Shown here piece after piece: positions 7,593 to 17,046 of a stretch of 64,000 nt of DNA. The stretch's first letter is position 1. Every line of letters begins with the position of its first letter. The notes below the pieces were generated by a model. It was not told the DNA's origin. It saw only the letters and a program-made list of their open reading frames with translations, and made no database searches. The stretch lies in the NCBI GenBank assembly GCA_050949255.1, contig JBMNFJ010000007.1, positions 1 through 64,000 of the forward strand, read 5' to 3'. The stretch is from UBA3941 sp002385665. Its GTDB lineage: Bacteria > Bacillota > Clostridia > Caldicoprobacterales > UBA3941. A program made the translations under genes and the position numbers.

Positions 7593-7991
7593 CTATTGAT
7601 TTTCCCTTACAAATTCACCAATCTTTTTGTCCATCCTGGTAATGTGGTTTATAAGCCAATCCACCACAATCCTGTTGGCCTTTACGATTACGGAAATATT
7701 ACCGCCGGATTCCTTATAATCCGCCTTCAGCTTGGCCAACCGTTCGACAAAGGCTGCATGGGCCTTACGTTGTTCCTCGTACTCCGGATACCTGATTTCC
7801 CGCATATACTTTTCTTCATCCCTAAAATGCTTTTTAGTATAGGCTTCGAGAAAGTCAAGCATTTCTCCTATGTATTCCCTGGCCTGATTCTTTTTCCCGG
7901 CATCAAAGAGTTCCTCTGCCCTTTCTATCCATTCTTTATGCTGATTATCAAGCAACTCAATTCCGACAGACAAAGATGGAGACCATGGCAT
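7593..7991 (-). CDS. Bacteriohemerythrin
   Basis: A protein of about 132 residues beginning MPWSPSLSVGIELLDNQHKEW. It has the full set of hemerythrin di-iron ligands in order: H in DNQHKEW, H and E in KKHFRDEEKYM, H in RKAHAAF, and H with D in NHITRMD. It should bind O2 or handle oxygen and iron in the cytoplasm, useful for an anaerobe facing oxygen. The start at 7991 is preferred because GGGGAGG lies 8-14 bases upstream and family members begin with this sequence; a longer frame reaching 8144 has no support. It is a single gene. The 308 bases from 7992 to 8299 hold no gene I can recognise. Confidence 0.88.
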   Translation of the reverse strand: MPWSPSLSVGIELLDNQHKEWIERAEELFDAGKKNQAREYIGEMLDFLEAYTKKHFRDEEKYMREIRYPEYEEQRKAHAAFVERLAKLKADYKESGGNISVIVKANRIVVDWLINHITRMDKKIGEFVRENQ

Positions 7992-8299
7992 ATAAAAAAC
8001 CTCCCCTGAATATTTATTACGGTGCCGGATATGCCTGGAAAAAGTGTTAAGGCATCCGGTTAACACCTTAGGTATTTCATATATAATAAACCATTTTGGA
8101 CAAAAATTAACATGAAATGCGTATTTCGACAGCAAATCTTTCAATAATGCTTAGGCTTATCTTTAGCTAACAGAATTAGAGTGAGTGAAAACAAGAGTAC
8201 GGACACACTATACCAACCGCAGCTATAGATTAGGTCAATGATTATTAATCGCCAAAGAGGTTATAAATATCGTAGATATGGATTCAAGGAGGTTTAACA

Positions 8300-8986
8300 T
8301 TGAAGATTCTGGTTACAGGTGCGAACAGAGGATTAGGTTTGGAACTGACAAAACTATTTCTAAAGGAGGGGCATGAAGTAGCCGCAGGGATGCGGGCTAA
8401 CAGCAATTCGGATGCCCTTGATTCGCTTAAGAAGGAGTATTCAAACAGGCTTAAGATTATCCAGTTGGATATGGAAGACGAGAGTACTATGGCCCATAGT
8501 GCGGATTTGATCAAAAGCCAATGGGGAAGCCTGGATGTAATAATTAACAATGCAGGGATCCTCCTGGGAAGGAACAGGAAGTTTAACGAACTGGACCTGG
8601 AGGAGCTGATTACCTCCTTTAAGGTCAACACCTTTGGCCCAATGATGCTCATAAAGCATTTGGCAGGACTGATGGAGGGTGGCGAATCCCCTATGATTAT
8701 AAATATAACATCCGAGGCAGCCAATGATCTGAGTGGCAGAGATTATCCATACAGCCTGTCAAAGGCAGCCCTCAATATGTACTCCATTAAGCTCAATAAC
8801 CACCTTAAGGAGGCCGGCATAAGAGTATTGGCTGTCCATCCCGGCTGGATCAGAACTGACATGGGCGGACAGAACGCCCCGGGTGCCCCGGAAACAACTG
8901 CCCGCAATATACTGGATATAATAGAGGGCAGGATTAAAATAGATGATGACCTGGTATTTATAAGCCATACCGGGATTGGCCTGTAG
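8300..8986 (+). CDS. Short-chain dehydrogenase/reductase (SDR)
   Basis: A 228-residue classical SDR. It has the cofactor motif TGANRGLG at residues 6-13, D57-type acidic contact in LDMEDES, NNAG at about 85-88, catalytic Ser in INITSEAAN and the YxxxK pair in YPYSLSK. The segment HPGWIRTDMGG is typical of the csgA/carbonyl-reductase-like subgroup. It reduces or oxidises an unknown carbonyl or alcohol with NAD(P)H in the cytoplasm. The start is a TTG with AAGGAGG at 8286-8292. It faces the carboxylesterase gene, with a terminator hairpin between them. Confidence 0.85.
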   Translation: MKILVTGANRGLGLELTKLFLKEGHEVAAGMRANSNSDALDSLKKEYSNRLKIIQLDMEDESTMAHSADLIKSQWGSLDVIINNAGILLGRNRKFNELDLEELITSFKVNTFGPMMLIKHLAGLMEGGESPMIINITSEAANDLSGRDYPYSLSKAALNMYSIKLNNHLKEAGIRVLAVHPGWIRTDMGGQNAPGAPETTARNILDIIEGRIKIDDDLVFISHTGIGL

Positions 8987-9049
8987 CCGGTACAGAATTG
9001 GATTTTGCCCCGGCCATGGGTCTGGTCACTTAATCTATAAAACATAAAA

Positions 9050-9090
9050 AAGGCAACCATGTATATATTCAAATATAACCTGGTTGCCTT
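9050..9090. terminator. Terminator between convergent SDR and carboxylesterase genes
   Basis: A 10-bp stem (AAGGCAACCA / TGGTTGCCTT) with a 21-base loop. The minus strand carries T6 right after the stem, so it is strongest for the carboxylesterase transcript. Confidence 0.65.
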
Positions 9091-9173
9091 ACTGTTTAAT
9101 TCTGCTATAGAACTATATCTTCAACAATATCTGTTCCTGTAGATAAATTGATTTATGGCAGCAGTCCTAGCGA

Positions 9174-10712
9174 CTACGATCCGAATTTAACAGGAGGTAA
9201 TATCTCTTCAATCAAGGCCAGTAAATCATCATCATAATTCTCCCTTACCGTGCAGGTTGCATCGAAGAGCATGGTGGGTTCTACTTCCGGTGTCACTGCC
9301 GGCCAATGGGGCAATCCGCTGTGGTTGGGATCTCCATTATCGGCAAAGTTGATAACGGCCCTGAATATGTTCTCCTCCAGCCTGTCTGAAACTCCCGGGA
9401 TATTGCATATCTCCACCTTGTCCGTGTTGCGGAAGAAGAAGGGTATATCGGCGCAGTGCCATGCGGGTTTTCCATGTTGATACGACGGAAAATCCAGGGT
9501 GAAGTTGTAGAGGTAGGCAGGTGCCTTACCCTGCTTGGCATGGGCCCTGGCCAGGGCTTTGGAAGGTGCACGAACCAGCCTGTCAATGGACAGGAGATCA
9601 ACCACTTTCTTGTCGGGATAGGACTTCTTAAATAGCTCAATTACCTCCCCTGTACGCTCCCCATACTGCTCCTTAACCAATGCTTCCATCTCATCATCAG
9701 ATAGTTCATACTTGTTAAACGGCAGCCTTTCGAAGGCAAATTCCGCATACACCGAACCTATCATCAAGGGAATTGTCTTTGCATGTTCCGTATATCCCTT
9801 ATCAAGGGGCTCTCCCAGATAGTAATCGTTGGGTAAGGGTGATCCCCCAACATAGTATCCTTCCTCTGCAACCCGGGGCCTTACCTTATTATAGGCCTCT
9901 GCCAGGAAGTAATATGGGATGGTCTCCAGCTTTTCCGCTTCATCCATGGATATGTTCAGTTCTTCCATCATGGCGGTTACTATTCTTTCCCCGCCACCTT
10001 TTCGCTGGGGCCTCATCTTACTGTCAAATACGCCGCTCATAACGATTCCCCTCTTGAAGAGCCCGTTGGCTTCGGGAATCTGCATAAGTGCCGTGACCTT
10101 GCCTCCACCGCCGGATTGACCGAATATGGTTACGTTATCCGGATCTCCACCAAAGGCTTCAATATTGGCATTGATCCATTTCAAAGCTGCAACCAGGTCC
10201 GCCATTCCAGCGTTTCCGGAATTATAGTACTTCTCCCCCAGGAAGGACAGGTCCAAATAGCCCAGGATATTGAGCCGGTGGTTGACGGTTACCACCACTA
10301 CATCCCCGTATTGGCACATGTTAAAGCCGTCATATGCTATATGCTCAATAGCCGACCCGGCTACAAAGCCCCCACCGTGGAACCATACAAGAACCGGCCT
10401 TTTAGCCTCCCTGTCCAGGCTCTTGGTCCAGATATTGAGATTCTGGCAGTTCTCGTCCTCGGGCCAATACCTATGGGGTATCATGATCTCCACTGAAGGC
10501 GTATCCTGCTTTAGCAGCGGACTGACAAATCCATAGGAAGTTGCTTCCCTGACTCCCTCCCAGGGTTCTACCTCCGTGGGCATTTGAAACCTCCTGGCCT
10601 GAGCGTAGGGAATACCTTTGAAGATATGTACCCCGTCAAAGGCGTAACCTTTTATCAGGCCGGATTTTGTTTGAACACTTGGAACCTCATCGTATTGAAA
10701 TACCTTAGCCAT
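9174..10712 (-). CDS. Type-B carboxylesterase (PnbA-like)
   Basis: A 512-residue alpha/beta hydrolase of the carboxylesterase type-B/cholinesterase group. Seen: the oxyanion motif WFHGGGFVAGS (110-120), the nucleophile elbow FGQSGGGGK with Ser200, the family segment GGDPDNVTIFGQS, and a late His in KPAWHCADIPFFF as the likely triad histidine. No signal peptide, so it works in the cytoplasm. It follows the MFS gene by 94 bases and probably shares its transcript. This suggests import of an esterified compound, such as an acylated sugar or aromatic ester, followed by ester cleavage. The elbow is GxSGG rather than GxSAG, an uncommon variant. Substrate unknown. Confidence 0.85.
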   Translation of the reverse strand: MAKVFQYDEVPSVQTKSGLIKGYAFDGVHIFKGIPYAQARRFQMPTEVEPWEGVREATSYGFVSPLLKQDTPSVEIMIPHRYWPEDENCQNLNIWTKSLDREAKRPVLVWFHGGGFVAGSAIEHIAYDGFNMCQYGDVVVVTVNHRLNILGYLDLSFLGEKYYNSGNAGMADLVAALKWINANIEAFGGDPDNVTIFGQSGGGGKVTALMQIPEANGLFKRGIVMSGVFDSKMRPQRKGGGERIVTAMMEELNISMDEAEKLETIPYYFLAEAYNKVRPRVAEEGYYVGGSPLPNDYYLGEPLDKGYTEHAKTIPLMIGSVYAEFAFERLPFNKYELSDDEMEALVKEQYGERTGEVIELFKKSYPDKKVVDLLSIDRLVRAPSKALARAHAKQGKAPAYLYNFTLDFPSYQHGKPAWHCADIPFFFRNTDKVEICNIPGVSDRLEENIFRAVINFADNGDPNHSGLPHWPAVTPEVEPTMLFDATCTVRENYDDDLLALIEEILPPVKFGS

Positions 10713-10806
10713 TACTCCTCTCCCCTTCCCTTTTACTTAGTGCTTTAGCTATGTCTTTAATTACCACTATACCTTATATACCATTATACCTTATATTGGT
10801 ATACAA

Positions 10807-12036
10807 TTATATTCCTTTTTGTATATCCACATTGATTTTTTTCTGCCTGAACTTCTTTATCAGCCAGCTTGACAGGAAGAAGAATACAACACCAGCTACG
10901 CAGATGATGGTTCCATATCTGTACATAACCCTGATGCCGTAGCTGTCAATTATATAACCTGCAAGATAATTACCTATCATACCTGCAGCACCTATAGCAA
11001 AAGCCTGAACTATGGTTTGCGCGACAACCTGGGTATTTGGAGGAGCGATGGAATGAATGTAATATATCATTCCCGGCGCAAAAAAGGTGGTATAAGGTGC
11101 CAAACAGAAATATGCCAGCATCAGACCCGGGATGGTTTGGGCATAGACGAATCCAAACATCCTCATGCATACAAAGACGCACCCTATAAACATAAGTCCC
11201 TTATGGCCCATCCTCCTGCCCAATCTTTGGGTAAAGAGGAAAAATGGAATTTCTACGATAGCGTTAACCGAGCCTGCAAATCCAAGGGTTGCGTTGGTAC
11301 CACCGACTTCCAACAGCAGGTTGGGGAAAAAGGAGCTGGCTGCGTTCATAGGAAAAAAGAATACAAAGGCGAAAATAACAAAAAATACATACTCCTTATT
11401 TGATAAAAGGGCTTTAAGGTTTGGCCTTTCCTTTTTCTCTTCTTTTTTCTCTTCGCTCTCCACCGCTATCTCAAACTTATAGGTATAGATTAAAACAAAT
11501 ACTATGGCAAGCAATACACCCCTGCTGAAGTAGATGTTGGAAACATCTATACTCATGGTCAGTTTACCATAGAGATATGCCAGGATAGCGTATCCTACAG
11601 AGCCCCACAGCCTGATATAGCCGTAATTGCCCTTCTGCTCCCCTATACATGAACTGGCTACCCAGTTGTCCAAGAGGGGCATAAAGGAGCTCATGAAAAT
11701 GGTGTAGCCCATGGCTACAACCCGAACCATTGTCCTGTCCTTTACAAGGGACAGGAGGATACTGAACAATACCCCAAATGTAAGAGAACCCATCATAACC
11801 TTGCGGGTGCTTTTAAAATAGTCGGATATATAGCCGAATATAGGCTGTGCTACAATCCCTAAAAGACCCAGGGTAGAATAGAGGATACCGATTTCTATAT
11901 TGTTTAATCCTATATGTTGACTAAAGAAAACATAGTCAAGTGGAAATGTGGCGTAAGCTGCCCATGCAAAAAAATAGATTATCGAAAATGTCCAGTTCCT
12001 GTTTATACTAAAACGCCTGATTCTAAATTGCTGCAT
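10807..12036 (-). CDS. MFS transporter (sugar/oligosaccharide-type)
   Basis: A protein of about 409 residues with 12 predicted membrane helices. It has the loop-2 motif GYISDYFKSTRK and the repeated half-motif FTQRLGRRMGHKG. The segment MPLLDNWVASS resembles the second MFS gene in this window (RPLMSLVDNWVLDN), and both fit the MFS_1-like oligosaccharide:H+ symporter group. The start at 12036 is preferred over an ATG at 12054 because GAGGGG lies 8 bases upstream of it. It precedes the carboxylesterase, which suggests joint uptake and de-esterification. Direction and substrate are not determined by sequence. Confidence 0.82.
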   Translation of the reverse strand: MQQFRIRRFSINRNWTFSIIYFFAWAAYATFPLDYVFFSQHIGLNNIEIGILYSTLGLLGIVAQPIFGYISDYFKSTRKVMMGSLTFGVLFSILLSLVKDRTMVRVVAMGYTIFMSSFMPLLDNWVASSCIGEQKGNYGYIRLWGSVGYAILAYLYGKLTMSIDVSNIYFSRGVLLAIVFVLIYTYKFEIAVESEEKKEEKKERPNLKALLSNKEYVFFVIFAFVFFFPMNAASSFFPNLLLEVGGTNATLGFAGSVNAIVEIPFFLFTQRLGRRMGHKGLMFIGCVFVCMRMFGFVYAQTIPGLMLAYFCLAPYTTFFAPGMIYYIHSIAPPNTQVVAQTIVQAFAIGAAGMIGNYLAGYIIDSYGIRVMYRYGTIICVAGVVFFFLSSWLIKKFRQKKINVDIQKGI

Positions 12037-12118
12037 TCTACTGACCCCTCGCATATAGATAATAATGACACGGATTTCTAAACTGATTTACCATCGTTTT
12101 GTCGATACGCCTATCTGT

Positions 12119-12158
12119 TTAGTCTCAGAGGTTAGCGATATGCCCCTGAAGAGACTAA
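12119..12158 (-). other. Leader hairpin upstream of the MFS/carboxylesterase operon
   Basis: TTAGTCTC at 12119-12126 pairs with GAGACTAA at 12151-12158, with further pairing inside (AGAGG / CCCCT). It lies 83 bases upstream of the MFS start in a 341-base stretch without a gene. It could be an RNA regulatory element or a protein site; there is no T run, so it is not an obvious terminator. Confidence 0.35.
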
Positions 12159-12309
12159 GTAAGGTAGGAAAAACTACACAGAAAAAAAAGGGCCATCCTT
12201 GTCAGGAAGAAGTCATCACAACAAAAGCCAAACAAAGGGGAACCCTTTTATCTATAGTTTATTAGAAAAGCCCTTTAAAAGCAATATGAATATGAAATTA
12301 TTACCCAGC

Positions 12310-12360
12310 AAAAGGGACGATCCCTCTGTGTTTCCAAGTCACAGAGGACCGTCCCCTTTT
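12310..12360. repeat. 51-bp near-perfect inverted repeat behind adhE (possible terminator)
   Basis: A 21-base arm starting AAAAGGGACGATCC (12310-12330) faces an arm ending CCGTCCCCTTTT (12340-12360) around a 9-base loop, with about two mismatches. It starts 17 bases beyond the adhE stop and probably ends that transcript. Its GGGAC/GTCCC core resembles the dyad at 32481-32523 but differs from the 25-bp repeat family of 35.5-64 kb. Confidence 0.6.
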
Positions 12361-12377
12361 GTTTTTGTGTTTATTGC

Positions 12378-14990
12378 TCAGCCGGTATAGGCCCTCCTAT
12401 AGATTTCCTCCAGTTCTTTGACCAGGGGCATCCTTGGGTTGGCGGTGGTGCATTGATCCTCGAAGGCTTTATCGGCCAAAGTTTCCACCTTTGCTTCGAA
12501 GGCATCCCTGGAGATACCGCACTCGGCAATGGTGGAGGGCATATCCAGCTCCTTCATAAGATCCCTGACAGCCTTCACCAAGCTGGCTACACCTTCTTCC
12601 GTAGTGGATGCGGGAAGCCCTAAATACTTTGCAATCTCTGCATACTTTTCATCTGCGATATAATGCTCGTATTTGGGGAAGGATGTGAACTTGGTGGGCT
12701 TTTGTGCATTATACTCTATTACATAGGGCAGCAGTATGGCATTGGCCCTGCCGTGGGGTATATTAAACTCGCCTCCCAGCTTGTGAGCCATGCTGTGATT
12801 GATACCCAGGAAGGCATTGGTAAAGGCCATACCGGCTATGCAGGAAGCGTTATGCATCTTTTCCCTTGCCCGCCTGTCGGATCCATCCCTATAGGCTCTT
12901 GGCAGATACTCAAATACCAGTTGGATAGCCTTCATAGCCATAGCATCGGTATAATCCGAGGCCATAACGGAAACATAGGCTTCTATGGCATGGGTTAGTA
13001 CGTCCATCCCCGTATCCGCGGTGATTCTTGAGGGCACCGTCATAACAAAATCCGGGTCTATGATGGCCACATCAGGGGTCAGCTCATAGTCTGCCAGGGG
13101 GTATTTGGTATTCTTTTCATTGTCGCTGATTACGGTAAAGGAGGTGACCTCCGAACCCGTACCCGATGTGGTGGGAATTGCCACCATCCTGGCCTTCCGT
13201 CCCAGTTTGGGGAACTTGTAGGTCCGCTTCCTTATATCCATGAACTTAAGCCTTAGGGCTGTAAAGTCGGTCTCCGGGTATTCGTAGAAGAGCCACATTG
13301 CCTTGGCGGCATCCATGGCCGAACCGCCACCCAGGGCTATGATGACATCGGGCTTGAACTCGTTCATCTCGGCGGTTCCCCGTTTTACGGTCTCGATGGA
13401 GGGATCCGGCTCCACCTGGGAAAAGATCCTGCTGTGAACATAATCCCTTCGCTTTCTTAGATAATACAGAACCCTGTCCACATAGCCCAGTTCCACCATA
13501 GCGGGGTCTGTGACTATAAAGGCCCTGCTGATGTCCGGCATCTTCTCCAGATACTGGGTAGAACCCGATTCAAAGTAAACCCTCTGGGGGATTCTAAACC
13601 ACTGCATGTTGACCCTCCTCCTGGCTACCCTCTTCTTGTTTATGAGGTTAACCGCTGATACGTTGGATGTGGTGGAGTTGTTGCCAAAGGATCCGCACCC
13701 CAGGGTTAGGGACGGCATGTTGGTATTGTAAATATCCCCTATGGCTCCATGGGTAGAAGGTGAATTTACTATGAGGCGTCCTGCCTTTATGCGCTCTGAG
13801 AACAGGTCGATCACCTTCTCGTCCTCCGAATGGATAACTGCGGAGTGTCCCATGCCGCCAAAGGCCACCATCTCTTCAGCCCGCCTTATACCCTCTTCGT
13901 ATCCTTCCACTATATACAGGGCCAGTACCGGGCTCAGTTTCTCACGGGACAGGGGATAGTTTGGCCCCACCCCGTCTATAGGGGCTACCAGTATCTTGGT
14001 ATCTCTGGGGACTTCCACCCCGGCCATCTTCGCTATATCATAGGCTGACTGTCCGACGACTACCGGATTGACTGCGCCCTTTTCCTTGTTTATTACTACA
14101 TCCTCAACCTTCCTTAGTTCCTCATCGTATAGGAAATAGCAGGCGTTCTCCTTCATAAATTCTATGGCCTCGTCTGCAATCTCCCTGTCAAGTATGACCG
14201 CCTGTTCGGAAGCGCAGATCATACCATTGTCAAAGCTCTTGGACAGGATAAGATCCGTTACGGCCCTTTTAATCTCGGCGGTCTTTTCAATATAGCAGGG
14301 CACATTTCCGGGGCCTACTCCAAGGGCGGGTTTGCCTGTGCTGTATGCGGACTTCACCATTCCGGAGCCTCCTGTGGCCAGGATAAGGTTAACACCGGGA
14401 TGGCTCATCAAGGTCCGGGTAGCCTCCAGGGAAGGGGTCTCTATCCATTGGATGCAATCCTTTGGTGCACCCTCGGCCACAGCTGCCTCCAGCATAACCC
14501 TGGCCGCCTCGCTGCTGCATTTTTGGGCTGATGGATGGAAAGCAAAGATAATGGGATTGCGGGTCTTTATGGATATCAAAGCCTTAAACATGGTGGTGGA
14601 AGTCGGGTTGGTCACAGGAGTAACCCCCGCTATAACTCCCACTGGCTCTGCAACCTCTACATATCCTTCCAATTCATTTTCATCAATAATGCCCACGGTC
14701 TTTTCATACTTTATGCTGTGGTAGATATACTCCGTGGCAAAGAGGTTCTTTACGATCTTATCCTCGTAGACACCCCTTTTGGTCTCCTCTATGGCCATCC
14801 TGGCCAGCCTCATATGCTGGTCCAGACCGGCCATTGCCATCGCCTTTACAATGCGATCCACCTGCTCCTGCTCCATGGTCATAAACTGGGCCAGGGCCTG
14901 GGAGGCCTTATCCACTAAGGCATCGATGGTTCCTTTTATATCAAGATTGTCTGTGTTAGCTTTAACCGTCTTCTTAACCTCACCTTTCAT
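12378..14990 (-). CDS. adhE: Bifunctional acetaldehyde-CoA/alcohol dehydrogenase AdhE
   Basis: An 870-residue protein, the usual AdhE length. Residues 1 to about 430 are the CoA-acylating aldehyde dehydrogenase half, with the catalytic Cys in DNGMICASEQAV near residue 255. After a short linker, residues 450-870 form the iron-dependent alcohol dehydrogenase half, with GGGSAMDAAKAMW for NAD, the ligand region DVLTHAIEAYVS and the iron-binding segment GINHSMAHKLGGEFNIPHGRAN. It converts acetyl-CoA to ethanol and regenerates NAD+ during sugar fermentation, in the cytoplasm as spirosomes. The ATG at 14990 has GGAGGAAAATAG upstream. Rex-like sites lie 101 and 260 bases upstream, fitting derepression at high NADH. 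Single-gene transcript. Confidence 0.97.
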   Translation of the reverse strand: MKGEVKKTVKANTDNLDIKGTIDALVDKASQALAQFMTMEQEQVDRIVKAMAMAGLDQHMRLARMAIEETKRGVYEDKIVKNLFATEYIYHSIKYEKTVGIIDENELEGYVEVAEPVGVIAGVTPVTNPTSTTMFKALISIKTRNPIIFAFHPSAQKCSSEAARVMLEAAVAEGAPKDCIQWIETPSLEATRTLMSHPGVNLILATGGSGMVKSAYSTGKPALGVGPGNVPCYIEKTAEIKRAVTDLILSKSFDNGMICASEQAVILDREIADEAIEFMKENACYFLYDEELRKVEDVVINKEKGAVNPVVVGQSAYDIAKMAGVEVPRDTKILVAPIDGVGPNYPLSREKLSPVLALYIVEGYEEGIRRAEEMVAFGGMGHSAVIHSEDEKVIDLFSERIKAGRLIVNSPSTHGAIGDIYNTNMPSLTLGCGSFGNNSTTSNVSAVNLINKKRVARRRVNMQWFRIPQRVYFESGSTQYLEKMPDISRAFIVTDPAMVELGYVDRVLYYLRKRRDYVHSRIFSQVEPDPSIETVKRGTAEMNEFKPDVIIALGGGSAMDAAKAMWLFYEYPETDFTALRLKFMDIRKRTYKFPKLGRKARMVAIPTTSGTGSEVTSFTVISDNEKNTKYPLADYELTPDVAIIDPDFVMTVPSRITADTGMDVLTHAIEAYVSVMASDYTDAMAMKAIQLVFEYLPRAYRDGSDRRAREKMHNASCIAGMAFTNAFLGINHSMAHKLGGEFNIPHGRANAILLPYVIEYNAQKPTKFTSFPKYEHYIADEKYAEIAKYLGLPASTTEEGVASLVKAVRDLMKELDMPSTIAECGISRDAFEAKVETLADKAFEDQCTTANPRMPLVKELEEIYRRAYTG

Positions 14991-15090
14991 CTATTTTCCT
15001 CCCTATAAAAAATTTAAAAATTTATATTTACGGGATTTTTTTAATACCCGTAATTTTTCCAATCAAACGTCCTATAGACTTGTTAAATAA

Positions 15091-15108
15091 TTGTTAAATA
15101 TTTAACTA
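15091..15108. promoter_or_regulatory. Rex-like operator of adhE (proximal)
   Basis: TTGTTAAATATTTAACTA matches the Rex consensus TTGTTAANNNNTTAACAA at 12 of 14 fixed positions. A further half site, TTGTTAAATAA, lies just beside it at 15080-15090. AdhE is a classic Rex target in Clostridia. Confidence 0.6.
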
Positions 15109-15249
15109 TGTTTATTAAAAAATAAATCTCTCCTATATGTTTTTAATTAGTTACCTTAACCGATCCTGTATAATAAGCCATAATTCGACCAAGTTCTCAT
15201 CCTTATTGCCAATCGTTCTCAACTCTAATGGCAAGTTTATTATATGTTA

Positions 15250-15267
15250 TTGTTAAATATTTGTCAA
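15250..15267. promoter_or_regulatory. Second Rex-like site upstream of adhE
   Basis: TTGTTAAATATTTGTCAA keeps the left Rex half site exactly and five of seven positions of the right half. It lies in the AT-rich 458-base gap between adhE and the divergent serpin gene, so it could act on either promoter. Nothing else coding is seen in this gap. Confidence 0.42.
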
Positions 15268-15448
15268 TACGTATTTTGAAATTATTTTCAAATATTTCAC
15301 TGTAAACTATTTGCGCTCTTGCTATGCCTATCCCTCCGGCTGTACCCCTGGCCGCTTAAAATGATTAAGTTCCTTTAGTCAATAGTGTGAAACAATTCCC
15401 AAATAGTTACGTCTTAATAGTTGGACGAAAAATATGGGGGGTATTGCT

Positions 15449-16726
15449 GTGATTAGACATATCTGCATTCTTCTTTGTATAACTATGGTTTTGGGAATGG
15501 TTGCAGGCTGTTCCACCAAGCCTTCCGCCAATCCTGATCTGGATAACAGTGCAAAAGATAAGGCGAAACCTGATAGCAAGAGCGCTGATTTGCTCCATGA
15601 TACAGGAAAGATTAATAAGGATGTGGTCAGAGGTAATATGGATTTTGCCTTTAATATCTTCAGACAATTTAACAGGGAAGACAGGGAGAATAATATCTTT
15701 ATCTCCCCCTTAAGCATCTCTACGGTACTGGCTATGACCTACCAGGGTGCCCAGGGTGCAACAAGGGAATCCATGGCCAGGGCTCTTGGATACTCGGGCA
15801 TCGATATAAGCGTACTAAATGAGAGCTATAAGAACCTGTTGCGCCATTTGATGAAGCTGGACGAAAAGATCCAGCTAAATATAGAAAATTCTGTTTGGAT
15901 CAGGGACGGCGAACCTGTTGAAGAAGATTTTCTCACAGTTAATAAGGATATATTCCGTGCCCAGGTAGAAACCCTGGATTTCTCCAATGACCAGGCTATA
16001 GAGGTAATTAATGAATGGGTATCACATGCTACCAACGGAAAAATAAATAAAATCCTTGAGCCTCCTATAGCACCTGAAACAATCATGTACCTTATTAATG
16101 CAATCTATTTTAATGGGGACTGGAGTGAAAAATTCGACAAGGACAGGACCTTTAAATCCCGCTTCCATTCCGGTGGCGGCAGCCTTCAGGATGTTATGAT
16201 GATGAGCCGGGAAGGACGGATCCAATACGGACAGGGTGAAGATTTTATAGCTGTCAGGTTGCCCTATGGAAAGGAAAATACGGCAATGTATTGTGTACTG
16301 CCAAAGGGTGAATTGCCCATCAATGATTTTATAGAAGGCCTGGATGGGGAGAAATGGGAAGCTATCAGGGAAAGTATAGCTGAAAGGAATGACGTTAAGC
16401 TTAATCTCCCCCGCTTCAAAATGGAGTACGGAATTAAGAGCCTTAAGGAAAGCCTGACAAGCCTGGGTATGGGCAATACCTTCACCACTGGCGCCGATTT
16501 TTCCGGCATACGGGGAGACCTTTGTATAAGCGATGTCCTTCACAAGGCCATTATCGAGGTCAATGAAGAGGGCAGTGAAGCCGCAGCCGTAACAGCGGTG
16601 GATATGGTGGTGACAGCCGTAGTCGAGCCCATCGAATTCATCGCGGACAGACCATTTTTCTTTGCCATTGTTGATGATATAACCGGCACAATACTGTTTA
16701 TGGGTAAAGCTTATGATTTGGATTAG
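15449..16726 (+). CDS. Serpin family protease inhibitor, lipoprotein
   Basis: A 425-residue protein. An N-terminal lipoprotein signal ends in the lipobox VAGC with Cys21, then a short linker, then a full serpin fold from about residue 60. Serpin hallmarks seen: NIFISPLSISTVLAMTYQGAQGAT, the breach/shutter NAIYFNGDW, the hinge EEGSEAAAVTAV at about 373-384 and the C-terminal RPFFFAIVDDITGTILFMG. The small-residue hinge predicts a true inhibitory serpin. By counting from P17, P1 falls near Thr-Ala, suggesting elastase- or subtilisin-like targets. It should sit on the outer face of the membrane. The GTG at 15449 is chosen because GGGGGG lies 8 bases before it. Transcribed alone, divergent from adhE. 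Confidence 0.9.
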   Translation: MIRHICILLCITMVLGMVAGCSTKPSANPDLDNSAKDKAKPDSKSADLLHDTGKINKDVVRGNMDFAFNIFRQFNREDRENNIFISPLSISTVLAMTYQGAQGATRESMARALGYSGIDISVLNESYKNLLRHLMKLDEKIQLNIENSVWIRDGEPVEEDFLTVNKDIFRAQVETLDFSNDQAIEVINEWVSHATNGKINKILEPPIAPETIMYLINAIYFNGDWSEKFDKDRTFKSRFHSGGGSLQDVMMMSREGRIQYGQGEDFIAVRLPYGKENTAMYCVLPKGELPINDFIEGLDGEKWEAIRESIAERNDVKLNLPRFKMEYGIKSLKESLTSLGMGNTFTTGADFSGIRGDLCISDVLHKAIIEVNEEGSEAAAVTAVDMVVTAVVEPIEFIADRPFFFAIVDDITGTILFMGKAYDLD

Positions 16727-16785
16727 GCACTGATTTGCTCCGTTAAAATATGGCAGAAAGACCTATATTTTGTTTGTCGAACAAG

Positions 16786-16814
16786 TTGTCTATTTGGGAC
16801 ATGTTGTGTATAAT
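16786..16814 (+). promoter_or_regulatory. Sigma-A-type promoter of the plus-strand sugar operon
   Basis: TTGTCT (16786-16791), a 17-base spacer and a perfect TATAAT (16809-16814). It lies 233 bases upstream of the first gene, giving a leader of about 225 bases. The leader contains an imperfect hairpin (AGAGGGACACA near 16839 with TTGTGTCTCT near 16864) that might regulate it. No other gene is seen in 16727-17046. Confidence 0.7.
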
Positions 16815-17046
16815 AAAATAGTGGAAACAATTTCATGCAGAGGGACACATGGAAGCCTTTTCCTTGTGTCTCTATATTCGATATACTAATCATTTTATTT
16901 CATCCCAGTAAGCACCATTGTTGATCTTAAAAACCTATGCCCCTCTCGATAGATTATGGAGGAAGATTAATCAGGCACCTTTGTCACTTCATGTTCTTCA
17001 TAAAGGTGATTTAATCCATATAAAATCAATACAGGAGGATGAGCAT

